6,678 nt of DNA, taken from positions 1-6,678 of the forward strand of contig DNVL01000255.1 of NCBI GenBank assembly GCA_003507515.1, in the 5' to 3' direction. The notes under the pieces were generated by a model, which did not search any database, was not told the origin of the DNA, and saw only the letters and a program-made list of their open reading frames with translations. Below, piece after piece: positions 1 to 5,937 of this stretch; the first letter of the stretch is position 1, and every line of letters begins with the position of its first letter. This DNA is from Legionella sp. GTDB lineage: Bacteria; Pseudomonadota; Gammaproteobacteria; Legionellales; Legionellaceae. A program made the position numbers and the translations under genes.

Positions 1-620
1 CTGAAGCACTTAATTTTTATGGACTCAAATGGGCCGGTTCAGTTACCAGCTTTGTCACACTAACAGCCACGTTATCGTGCTCCAACTCAGGCGTGTATGG
101 GATTGTTCGATCATTAAATGCATTGGCTCGCAATGGGATGGCGCCCGCTCCATTGGCAAAGCTGAACCATAACGCAGTCCCACAAAATGCCGGCATTGTG
201 ACCCTTATTTTCATTTGGATACTACTGATTGCCACCTATTTTTTTGGACAAACCACGCTATACATTGCTCTCCTGCTCGTGTCTGGCTTTACAGGCGCTA
301 TTGCATGGATTTCGCTATGTTGGGCGCAAATCAATTTTCGTCGAAAACTATACAAAGCGGGCTACACGGTGGATGACCTTCTTTATAAAACGCCTGGATC
401 GCCCTACACCGGCATTGTGGCCATTGTGTTAATGGTCCTATGCTTAGGCTTTCTCTTAATGAACCCAGATCCCGCTTACAAAATAGCTTTTGGAATTGGC
501 GTGGTGTGTTTTGTTTTCCCTATGCTGGTCTATAAGTGTCTTGGTGAAGAGAAAAAAAGAGAGGCCATTTTAACAGCCAATCAACATGTTCGTTTTTCTG
601 ACGTTTTTCCTACAAAATAA
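1..620 (+). CDS. APC-superfamily amino-acid permease, C-terminal part (5' end outside window)
   Basis: This is an inner-membrane transporter, probably importing an amino acid in symport with a cation. The reading frame is open from base 3 to a TAA at 618-620, giving 205 residues, roughly the last five of the twelve membrane helices usual for the family. The first segment (about residues 11-36) carries LSCSNSGVYGIVRSLNALAR followed by NGMAPAPLAKLN and AVPQNAG. This matches the conserved 'S.NSG.Y...R.L..LA..G.AP..L.KLN..GVP' stretch of the AAT-type permeases (AroP, LysP, ProY, CycA). Four further hydrophobic stretches follow, around residues 63-84, 86-108, 132-150 and 157-178, and then a charged cytoplasmic tail. 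The GTG at 93 is internal to the frame and is not a start, because the conserved helix extends upstream of it. Substrate cannot be assigned from this part. It is separated from the next gene by 157 nt and is probably its own transcription unit. Confidence 0.9.
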   Translation, partial: EALNFYGLKWAGSVTSFVTLTATLSCSNSGVYGIVRSLNALARNGMAPAPLAKLNHNAVPQNAGIVTLIFIWILLIATYFFGQTTLYIALLLVSGFTGAIAWISLCWAQINFRRKLYKAGYTVDDLLYKTPGSPYTGIVAIVLMVLCLGFLLMNPDPAYKIAFGIGVVCFVFPMLVYKCLGEEKKREAILTANQHVRFSDVFPTK

Positions 621-662
621 GTATTTCCTAATCAAACCAGCCCCATCCTAATCCCTAGCCTA

Positions 663-693
663 AGGATTTTCTTCTGGAAACAAAGGAAATCCT
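663..693 (+). terminator. Possible weak transcription terminator after the permease gene
   Basis: A 9-bp stem can form between AGGATTTTC (663-671) and GGAAATCCT (685-693), with one G-T pair and a 13-nt loop. It is followed by the AT-rich sequence CAATATATTTTCCC rather than a clean T run. Its position 43 nt past the permease stop fits a terminator. The low-GC stem and interrupted T tract make it weak, so it may be only chance pairing. Confidence 0.3.
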
Positions 694-737
694 CAATATA
701 TTTTCCCTTAAAAAATCGATTTAATGGTTTATATTCA

Positions 738-767
738 TTGAAACGCCACGCGAAGTGCACCAATAAT
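738..767 (+). promoter_or_regulatory. Candidate sigma-70-type promoter for the operon
   Basis: TTGAAA at 738-743 and AATAAT at 762-767 each match five of six positions of the -35 and -10 consensus, with an 18-nt spacer. Transcription would then begin around 774, only a few bases before the ATG at 778, giving a leaderless or nearly leaderless message. An alternative -10, TATATT at 730-735, would leave a normal leader, but its -35 (CTTAAA, 707-712) is poor. Some promoter is expected in this 157-nt gap because the operon starts here. Which one is used cannot be decided by eye. Confidence 0.25.
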
Positions 768-777
768 AGGGTTCAGG

Positions 778-1830
778 ATGAACAATTTTCTAAAATTATC
801 AGCAGCAGATGAACAGTTCAAAACAAGACTCTGTTATACCTTAGTGGTTGACATCATCGGCGAGATGGAGCGCGAGCTATTTGAAATAAAAGCCATACGC
901 TTTTTAAATAATTTCACGTGGAAACAGGGGAAACGATTAAGGCCATTGATTTTTTTGTTGTCCAATTTATCAATCCGGTCAGCTCATCATAAACCGTTGC
1001 AAACAGGCGGCCGTGAATCCAAACTGGCCTCAGCCATTGAGTTATTGCACGAAGCTTCTTTAATCCACGATGACATTGTCGATAAAAGCGATATACGCCG
1101 AGGAGCCCCAACACTGCAGATGTCACAAGGTGAAGGGCTTTCCTTGTTGATCGGAGATTACATGATTTTTCAAGGATTAAAATTAATTTTAGATTCCGCC
1201 GAATCAAGAGATGACATCTTATTGGCACGAGAACTCATGAGTACAGGGCTACAAATTGCTCACGGCGAGGCGGAGCAACTCGATCGATACCTCAACAGAA
1301 ATAAAGTTGAAAACCGTATGCATATTGATACCTACATCGGCATTATTGCTAAAAAAACAGCCGCTTTTTTTGCAGGCTGTGCTGATGCAGGGACTGCATT
1401 AGCCAATGCATCCAATGAACATCGAGAAATATACCGTGAATTTGGTATGAATTTAGGATTGGTCTTTCAAATGTTGGATGATTTGATGGATATTCTAGGT
1501 GACGAACATTGTGCTCAGAAAACATTAAAAAACAATCTACATGAAGGAACCATTACCTTGCCCGCCATCCATGCATGGACACTTTTTCCTGACAGTGAAC
1601 CGCTTAAAAAATTAGCTGCATGCATACAGCTGTCAAACAATGAACAACAAGAACTGTACGGCATTTTTAACCACGCAAGCGTAATATCATCCTGTAAAGA
1701 AACAATAAAACACTACATCGAAAAAGCAGACCATTATTTATCAATGATGCCAAAGAATATTTATACATTTGGCCTGTCTGATTTGTTTGATTACATCAAG
1801 TATTGCCCATGGGGAGGGATGAAATGGTAG
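778..1830 (+). CDS. Trans-polyprenyl diphosphate synthase (IspB-like), accessory copy by context
   Basis: This soluble all-helical enzyme extends an allylic diphosphate with isopentenyl diphosphate units to make a linear polyprenyl diphosphate. At 350 residues it is slightly longer than typical IspB (about 320). The family motifs appear in order: GKRLRP at 51-56 (substrate phosphate binding), the first Asp-rich motif DDIVD at 98-102 followed by RRG at 107-109, KKT at 192-194, the second Asp-rich motif DDLMD at 234-238, and EGTITLP at 256-262. The residue five before the first DD is Ala rather than a bulky aromatic, and by the known rule for this family that favours a longer product than farnesyl diphosphate. 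A loop around 66-82 is somewhat longer than usual. The ATG at 778 is the first start after an in-frame stop at 739 and has a weak AGGG at 768-771. Housekeeping ispB commonly neighbours rplU-rpmA, which is not the case here. It heads the operon and is coupled to the next gene by overlap. Chain length is inferred. Confidence 0.95.
   Translation: MNNFLKLSAADEQFKTRLCYTLVVDIIGEMERELFEIKAIRFLNNFTWKQGKRLRPLIFLLSNLSIRSAHHKPLQTGGRESKLASAIELLHEASLIHDDIVDKSDIRRGAPTLQMSQGEGLSLLIGDYMIFQGLKLILDSAESRDDILLARELMSTGLQIAHGEAEQLDRYLNRNKVENRMHIDTYIGIIAKKTAAFFAGCADAGTALANASNEHREIYREFGMNLGLVFQMLDDLMDILGDEHCAQKTLKNNLHEGTITLPAIHAWTLFPDSEPLKKLAACIQLSNNEQQELYGIFNHASVISSCKETIKHYIEKADHYLSMMPKNIYTFGLSDLFDYIKYCPWGGMKW
1811..1818 (+). 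promoter_or_regulatory. Shine-Dalgarno site inside the synthase gene, deciding the start of the next gene
   Basis: GGGGAGGG contains GGAGG at 1813-1817, six bases before the ATG at 1824. It lies within the last codons of the synthase (the Trp-Gly-Gly-Met part of its C-terminus). It selects the ATG at 1824 over the in-frame TTG at 1803 and ATG at 1809, both of which lie upstream of or overlap the site and have no comparable site of their own. The placement implies translational coupling. Confidence 0.8.
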
Positions 1831-2060
1831 ATAGTAAAAATCTGGGAAGCATTCGTGAGTACCTTGCAACACATAAGCAAGCCATTATCAATGAATATCA
1901 AGCTGAGGGCGTAGGAATAGGCAAGGTGAACCCCAAAGATGATGCTTATGCCATTGTTGTTTATGTCATGAAAGAAACATTGGTACCTGAGCAGCCCATT
2001 ATTAAGGATGGAATACCCTTAAAATTTGACGTAACCGGTTCATTTACTTTGCATCAATAA
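1824..2060 (+). CDS. Small stand-alone protein related to the N-terminal domain of the adjacent Nal1-like peptidase
   Basis: This is a 78-residue soluble protein with no signal peptide. Start 1824 is chosen for its strong upstream site; it overlaps the synthase stop in the arrangement ATGGTAG (7 nt). Residues 1-27 look helical. From residue 29 it reads GVGIGKVNPKDD, then AIVVYVMKETLVPEQ (43-57), then DGIPLKFDVTGS (62-73). This lines up with the next gene's GAAFGRRV (42-49), ALVVYVARKVSPDFLP (59-74) and GDYVEVDVVETGP (87-99). The same pattern (G.G.G, a hydrophobic VVYV strand with a charged K..P turn, and a G.P..VDV. strand) is typical of the N-terminal region of bacterial Nal1-like peptidases. 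It contains no catalytic His, Asp or Ser motif. The overlap and the 15-nt gap to the peptidase gene suggest co-production in fixed ratio. It could be a regulatory, inhibitory or assembly subunit; this role is inference, while the similarity is visible. Confidence 0.85.
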   Translation: MVDSKNLGSIREYLATHKQAIINEYQAEGVGIGKVNPKDDAYAIVVYVMKETLVPEQPIIKDGIPLKFDVTGSFTLHQ

Positions 2061-2075
2061 AAGGAGAGATACATC

Positions 2076-3596
2076 ATGGAAAAAAGTAGGGATTTAAACA
2101 AAGATTTACGCGCATGCCGATACATGAAAGCACGTGCATTGGTAGGCGCGCTGAAGACGCGTCACCTGCCACTGTTCCAACAAGATAGCAACATTCTTGG
2201 CGCGGCATTTGGTCGTCGTGTGGTCAACGGTGAAATCATGGATGAACCCGCATTGGTTGTTTATGTCGCACGTAAAGTGTCACCAGATTTTTTACCACTC
2301 AGCCGTTTACAACCGCGCCGTATGTATATCGGTGGTGACTATGTGGAGGTTGATGTCGTTGAAACAGGCCCTCTTTATCCTTTAGCGTTTACCGGACGGG
2401 AACGGCCTGCAACGCTTGGCATCAGTATTGGAAATGCGAATGAAGCTTCTGCCGGCACACTGGGTGCAGTCGTCATTGATAATACAGATGGATCCCAATG
2501 TATTTTAAGTAATAATCACGTCATGGCACGACAAAATGCAGCCGCCTTGGGCGAAATGATAGTCCAACCTGGCCTCTTCGATGCTGGCAACTCGCCGGCT
2601 GATGATATCGCTTTCCTCAAACGCTTCGTGATGATCGGTGCGACCGGTAATACGGTGGATGGTGCGATTGCACAAATGCAAAGAAGTGCTGTTATTGATG
2701 AAGTTCATAACAAGATTATTTCTGTCGCAACCCCTGATCACCCTGCCGTTGGTTTATTATTTGCGGGCAGCTGTAATCGTACCATTATGAATCCTATTAC
2801 AAACGTATTAAATCAACTGAACATCAGTTTACCTACAGCAAATTCCACTGTCAGAGCGGAAATCGGCATGAACGTTGAAAAAGTAGGCCGTACGACTGAA
2901 TACACGACTTCATCCGTAATGGAAATTGATGCGACCGTTACGATTCCTTACAATTTTGGCAATGCCACTTTCGATAACCAAATTACAACAGCATGGCTCA
3001 GCAATGCCGGCGACTCAGGTTCGCTCGTTTATAGAGGTGGCGATGGTGGTAATGTTGACCAATGTGGCGTTTGTGGCACTACCTCAGCCGCTTCACGCAT
3101 GATGGGAGTAGATCTGAATCGTGAACAACAAATGGCGAGCATTGTACGTGATCAGTTTCTACGCCATACCCGTATTGGGCGTTGGGCCATCGATCTGTTT
3201 AACACGAATGAAGACCGTGCGCTGAAACGATTGGCAGAAACCAAAATTGAAGACACGGATCGTGATCATGCTCGCAAAATGTATGACAAATATCGTGAAG
3301 AAGCCTACAGCTTGTTTGCACAAGGGGAAAAATCAGATCGCACATTGACAGAAAATCATATGAAGGATGCTAAAACCGCATTGAAACGCGCCGAAAAATA
3401 CCTTAAAAAAGATGAACTGCATGCTGCGAATGAATTGCTTGAACTCGCCCAAAAACATGCCATGGGTAAAAATGTCCGCGAAGTGCTAGCCTTGTTGAAT
3501 GATGAAAAACTAGAAAAACAAGTGAGCGAGATTGTCAGTAAAGTTAAATTTATTGATTCCCATTGTGGTCATCATGACAGGGGTGGTTGCAAATAA
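2076..3596 (+). CDS. Nal1-like trypsin-fold serine peptidase with helical C-terminal extension
   Basis: This 506-residue soluble protein is predicted to cut peptide bonds. An N-terminal domain (about 38-100) is shared with the preceding small protein. The trypsin-type catalytic region (about 112-320) shows GTLGAVV (127-133), SNNHV with His148, NTVDGAIA with Asp195, VGRTTEYTT (270-278) and AGDSGSLV (311-318) with Ser314, so the His/Asp/Ser triad is complete. AVGLLFAGS (224-232) and NPITNVLNQL (239-248) lie between Asp195 and Ser314. In other Nal1-like peptidases I know, this segment follows GDSGS, so the order looks permuted. After the nucleophile come CGVC (330-333), a stretch around 345-375, and a charged helical tail to about 490, likely coiled coil or TPR-like. 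The tail ends in an HCGHHD segment plus a final Cys (496-505), possibly metal binding. The start has AAGGAG at 2061-2066. There is no signal peptide, so it is likely cytosolic or exported without Sec. The substrate is unknown; the rice namesake NAL1 is also a serine peptidase. Confidence 0.92.
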   Translation: MEKSRDLNKDLRACRYMKARALVGALKTRHLPLFQQDSNILGAAFGRRVVNGEIMDEPALVVYVARKVSPDFLPLSRLQPRRMYIGGDYVEVDVVETGPLYPLAFTGRERPATLGISIGNANEASAGTLGAVVIDNTDGSQCILSNNHVMARQNAAALGEMIVQPGLFDAGNSPADDIAFLKRFVMIGATGNTVDGAIAQMQRSAVIDEVHNKIISVATPDHPAVGLLFAGSCNRTIMNPITNVLNQLNISLPTANSTVRAEIGMNVEKVGRTTEYTTSSVMEIDATVTIPYNFGNATFDNQITTAWLSNAGDSGSLVYRGGDGGNVDQCGVCGTTSAASRMMGVDLNREQQMASIVRDQFLRHTRIGRWAIDLFNTNEDRALKRLAETKIEDTDRDHARKMYDKYREEAYSLFAQGEKSDRTLTENHMKDAKTALKRAEKYLKKDELHAANELLELAQKHAMGKNVREVLALLNDEKLEKQVSEIVSKVKFIDSHCGHHDRGGCK

Positions 3597-3619
3597 GGGA
3601 TTCTCGTTGTAAAACAAGG

Positions 3620-3649
3620 CTGTAGATTGGGCTAAAGCCCGACCTACAG
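3620..3649. repeat. REP-like palindrome between the peptidase gene and the next gene
   Basis: CTGTAG (3620-3625) pairs with CTACAG (3644-3649). After one A-C mismatch, TTGGGC (3627-3632) pairs with GCCCGA (3637-3642) with one T-G pair, leaving a TAAA loop. The right arm, GCCCGACCTACAG, resembles the TAGGTCGGGC/GCCCGACCTA palindromes dispersed in many gammaproteobacterial genomes. It occupies the only long gap inside the operon. It has no T run, so rather than a classic terminator it may act as a partial attenuator or protect the upstream message from 3' exonucleases. Copy number elsewhere in the genome cannot be seen from this window. Confidence 0.6.
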
Positions 3650-3682
3650 GCAAGTGTACGCAAGTCAATAAGGATATGGAAA

Positions 3683-4240
3683 ATGAAGAAAATACCATCC
3701 ATGGAAGATCCTTTGATCATTGAGGCCGAACGCGATTTACGCAAAAACATGCGTGCCATTAACCAACGTCTAAATGCCAATCCTAAGCTGGCTCGGCTTG
3801 TGCTCATTAATCCTATATTAGTACTAGAAGACTTAGGTGTCCAAGTAAACAAAGAAGTTAAAAACCACATCATGAATACGTTACGCTTCCCGCCTTCTTT
3901 GGTAAAACGCCGTGATGCGATAGCCCAGGAATTAAAAAATGACTTTGCTTCGAACAATCTTAACTATGTATTGCCGTTAACAAACCAACAACGCGCTCAG
4001 TTGGTCTTTCATAGCTTAAAAATACCACGCTTGCCTAAAAAACCGGATACAGCACCTGACGCCTTAACCATTAGCGAACTACGGTTATATAAAGACACAC
4101 ATCCATTGTTAAAAAAGTTGGCTGAATTTGAGCGATATTCAAAAGGCGCATTGATTTTCTATCCTCGCAGTATTTATGAACAATACAAACGGGGTGAAAA
4201 AAAAATGCACTGGGTTAACGCAATACGCTTTCCGCCGTAA
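3683..4240 (+). CDS. Hypothetical 185-residue Cys-free protein with two RFPP motifs
   Basis: I do not recognise a characterised family. The protein is basic, contains no cysteine, and has no signal peptide or membrane segment. Residues 14-66 look helical and contain NPKLARLVLINP followed by ILVLEDLGVQVNKEV. This faintly recalls the 'NP..AL.ELGI.LP..V' helix of nitrile-hydratase-alpha-like (NHLP) leader proteins, a resemblance too weak to name it. LRFPP occurs at 67-71 and IRFPP is the very C-terminus (181-185). The middle is rich in Pro and Lys (112-125, with PRLPKKPDTAP), and a second helical part covers about 129-172. The ATG at 3683 follows AAGGA (3670-3674) at a suitable distance. An ATG at 3676 is in another frame and soon stops. 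The gene lies 86 nt after the peptidase gene and 11 nt before the next, so it belongs to the operon. It might be a substrate or partner of the peptidase; that is speculation. Confidence 0.85.
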   Translation: MKKIPSMEDPLIIEAERDLRKNMRAINQRLNANPKLARLVLINPILVLEDLGVQVNKEVKNHIMNTLRFPPSLVKRRDAIAQELKNDFASNNLNYVLPLTNQQRAQLVFHSLKIPRLPKKPDTAPDALTISELRLYKDTHPLLKKLAEFERYSKGALIFYPRSIYEQYKRGEKKMHWVNAIRFPP

Positions 4241-4244
4241 GGAG
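4239..4244 (+). promoter_or_regulatory. Shine-Dalgarno site supporting a GTG start
   Basis: AAGGAG overlaps the TAA stop of the preceding gene (4238-4240) and sits seven bases before the GTG at 4252. It supports that GTG as the start of the beta-rich protein and suggests that ribosomes reinitiate there after terminating upstream. Confidence 0.75.
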
Positions 4245-4251
4245 ATCGTCA

Positions 4252-5922
4252 GTGTCGCTTACTTCTTGTTATAAATATATTTTAGAATTGCCTGTTGAAA
4301 CCTTAACGCAGACCTTGCAAGCTGCATTATCAGAATCAGATACTGCGGGGGTTAATCTATCGCAACATTGGGAAAATGTACCCATTAATGGCTATACAGC
4401 GACTGTGTCAGCAAAACCTGCCAACACGGAAACCCATCCCTCGACCTTGACGTTAACACCCGTTGATTTAGGCTTGAGCATTCATTTGCAAATGGATCTG
4501 GATGTTAAAATCAATGAGTTGCCCGATCTCGATAAAATTAGTTATCTTCTTAACTTTGATCTTCCAGGAAACTTTCTCAAAGATTCCAGCACGCCGCCCA
4601 AATTACTCATGACATTCCCTTCGGTCACCGCGGACAGCTTGAATTTGGTGGTCTCAGGTGGCGAGATCATGTTAACACCTGAATTGGTCAAAACACGCAT
4701 CGATGCCCTTTACGCAGCAAATCCTTCTTTAGGCCATAATGTACAAACCAATGTACCTTGGCCACCCGGTCCAGATGCAACAGTTCTCGTGACAACCGAT
4801 ATTTATAATGATGTGATGGGAAGTCCAGGTTTTAGAGGCATGATAACCGCTCAAGTTCCAGATCAAAATCACGTCATTCTTGTGATGCCAGGGCATTTTC
4901 AAATTCAAGGCCTGGCCACAGCTTTTTATATGAATACCGACATGACGGTCAACGTTGCCATCAACGTCCAGCATGGTGATGGATTTATCAAAATACTCAC
5001 CAATAATGTCCAAGCATCCGATGTCACTATCACTTTTGCCAGTGCCAGCATTTACGATGCGTTTGCAAAAACAATATTAGCCAATCAAATAGCCGCTAAA
5101 TTCCAAACCTTTCCCGTTCAAGAACAGGATTTTCCAAATCACGCCCAAGTCAAAACCATGATTGAAGGTCGATTGGTTTCGTTCGCAAGTGACTTTACCA
5201 TTCCGGTTTTTATGCCACAGCCTCCGACTGACCCAACCCATATTGATTTGACCACTTTTATTCCAACTACGGTAAACCAACAAGTGTTAGCCTTGCAATT
5301 GGTAGCGCTTGCGGATGGAACCGTTTGCGATACGCCCAATGTGTTCTCTCAAACCACCGGGTTTGCGCTGGCTATTTCAGCAGTGGAAGCCATGAGATTA
5401 ATTGGGCCCATTACCACAAATAACCTAGGTAACCGGCATGTGGATGGCTACGACATCACACTCAACCATTTAAACATTGCACTGTCTGATCCAGGTGAGC
5501 ATGGTGAGGCAAAAGGACATCTGTGGGCGAGCGGTGATTTTGATGTGCATGTGGATTGCTGGCCTGATCCCAATCTCTCGTTTTCAGGACCCATTTTTCT
5601 AACACCGCAAATGAATCCGGATGGCACGGTTGTATTTACAGCACAAGCGGGGAACTTTACCTCGAGTGACGCGTGTTGTGCTCATCTTGATCCCTCTCAG
5701 ATTGCCGCCTTGATTTCAGGCACACAATCGACCCCGTTTGTATTGCCTAGTAATTTTTCAGGCGTAGGGACATTAAATTTAACCGTCACAACAGCCGACA
5801 TTTTTGCAGCAGGGATTGTCATCAACGGTGACTTTACCGTGACCACCAACAGTCTTTTAAATAAATCACAGAAGCTTGAAACCACCATATGGTTTTTTGA
5901 TAGCGCGGGTGGAAATAAATAA
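4252..5922 (+). CDS. Large beta-rich protein of unknown function, possible TULIP-type lipid-binding protein
   Basis: This 556-residue protein starts with GTG at 4252 behind a strong Shine-Dalgarno site. There is no signal peptide and no membrane helix. Most of the sequence alternates short hydrophobic/polar strands (for example LTLTPVDLGLSIHLQMDLDV, 66-85; LVVSGGEIMLTPELV, 132-146; MTVNVAINVQ, 231-240; SGVGTLNLTVTTADIFAAG, 503-521) with a few amphipathic helices (about 14-27, 264-285, 296-309, 371-384). The long curved-sheet-plus-helix pattern, with a Pro-rich linker at 316-328 between two large halves, recalls tubular lipid-binding (TULIP) proteins, including the clostridial P47/OrfX group. 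That is a fold guess from pattern only. The second half contains phrases such as ALAISAVEAMRLIGPIT (372-388) and DVHVDCWPDPNLSFSGP (431-447), plus a Cys pair (475-476). A lipid-binding role would fit the polyprenyl synthase in the same operon. Alternatives are a beta-sandwich adhesin-like or structural protein. Confidence 0.85.
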   Translation: MSLTSCYKYILELPVETLTQTLQAALSESDTAGVNLSQHWENVPINGYTATVSAKPANTETHPSTLTLTPVDLGLSIHLQMDLDVKINELPDLDKISYLLNFDLPGNFLKDSSTPPKLLMTFPSVTADSLNLVVSGGEIMLTPELVKTRIDALYAANPSLGHNVQTNVPWPPGPDATVLVTTDIYNDVMGSPGFRGMITAQVPDQNHVILVMPGHFQIQGLATAFYMNTDMTVNVAINVQHGDGFIKILTNNVQASDVTITFASASIYDAFAKTILANQIAAKFQTFPVQEQDFPNHAQVKTMIEGRLVSFASDFTIPVFMPQPPTDPTHIDLTTFIPTTVNQQVLALQLVALADGTVCDTPNVFSQTTGFALAISAVEAMRLIGPITTNNLGNRHVDGYDITLNHLNIALSDPGEHGEAKGHLWASGDFDVHVDCWPDPNLSFSGPIFLTPQMNPDGTVVFTAQAGNFTSSDACCAHLDPSQIAALISGTQSTPFVLPSNFSGVGTLNLTVTTADIFAAGIVINGDFTVTTNSLLNKSQKLETTIWFFDSAGGNK

Positions 5923-5925
5923 AAT

Positions 5926-5931
5926 AAGGAG
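5926..5931 (+). promoter_or_regulatory. Shine-Dalgarno site for the last gene
   Basis: AAGGAG is followed by six bases and the ATG at 5938. It fixes the start of the last frame, which has no stop inside the window and is otherwise supported only by its long open length. Confidence 0.8.
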
Positions 5932-5937
5932 AGTGGC

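Noticed and set aside
93..620. Permease frame read as a complete 175-residue gene from GTG 93
   Set aside because: The conserved membrane helix and open frame extend upstream to the window edge, so this is an internal codon of a truncated gene.
914..1228. Antisense frame of 104 codons within the polyprenyl synthase gene
   Set aside because: It overlaps conserved motifs of a clear enzyme gene, and its product shows no recognisable domain.
1803..1823. Upstream starts TTG 1803 and ATG 1809 for the small protein
   Set aside because: The strong GGAGG at 1813-1817 lies after both and is well spaced only for ATG 1824. The extra residues add nothing that matches the related domain.
2197..2385. Second + strand frame within the peptidase gene
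   Set aside because: It is an out-of-frame shadow of the N-terminal domain that is clearly conserved in the main frame.
3550..3957. Antisense frame of 135 codons over the palindrome and the RFPP gene
   Set aside because: It is opposite two supported genes and spans the REP-like palindrome, and its product is not recognisable.
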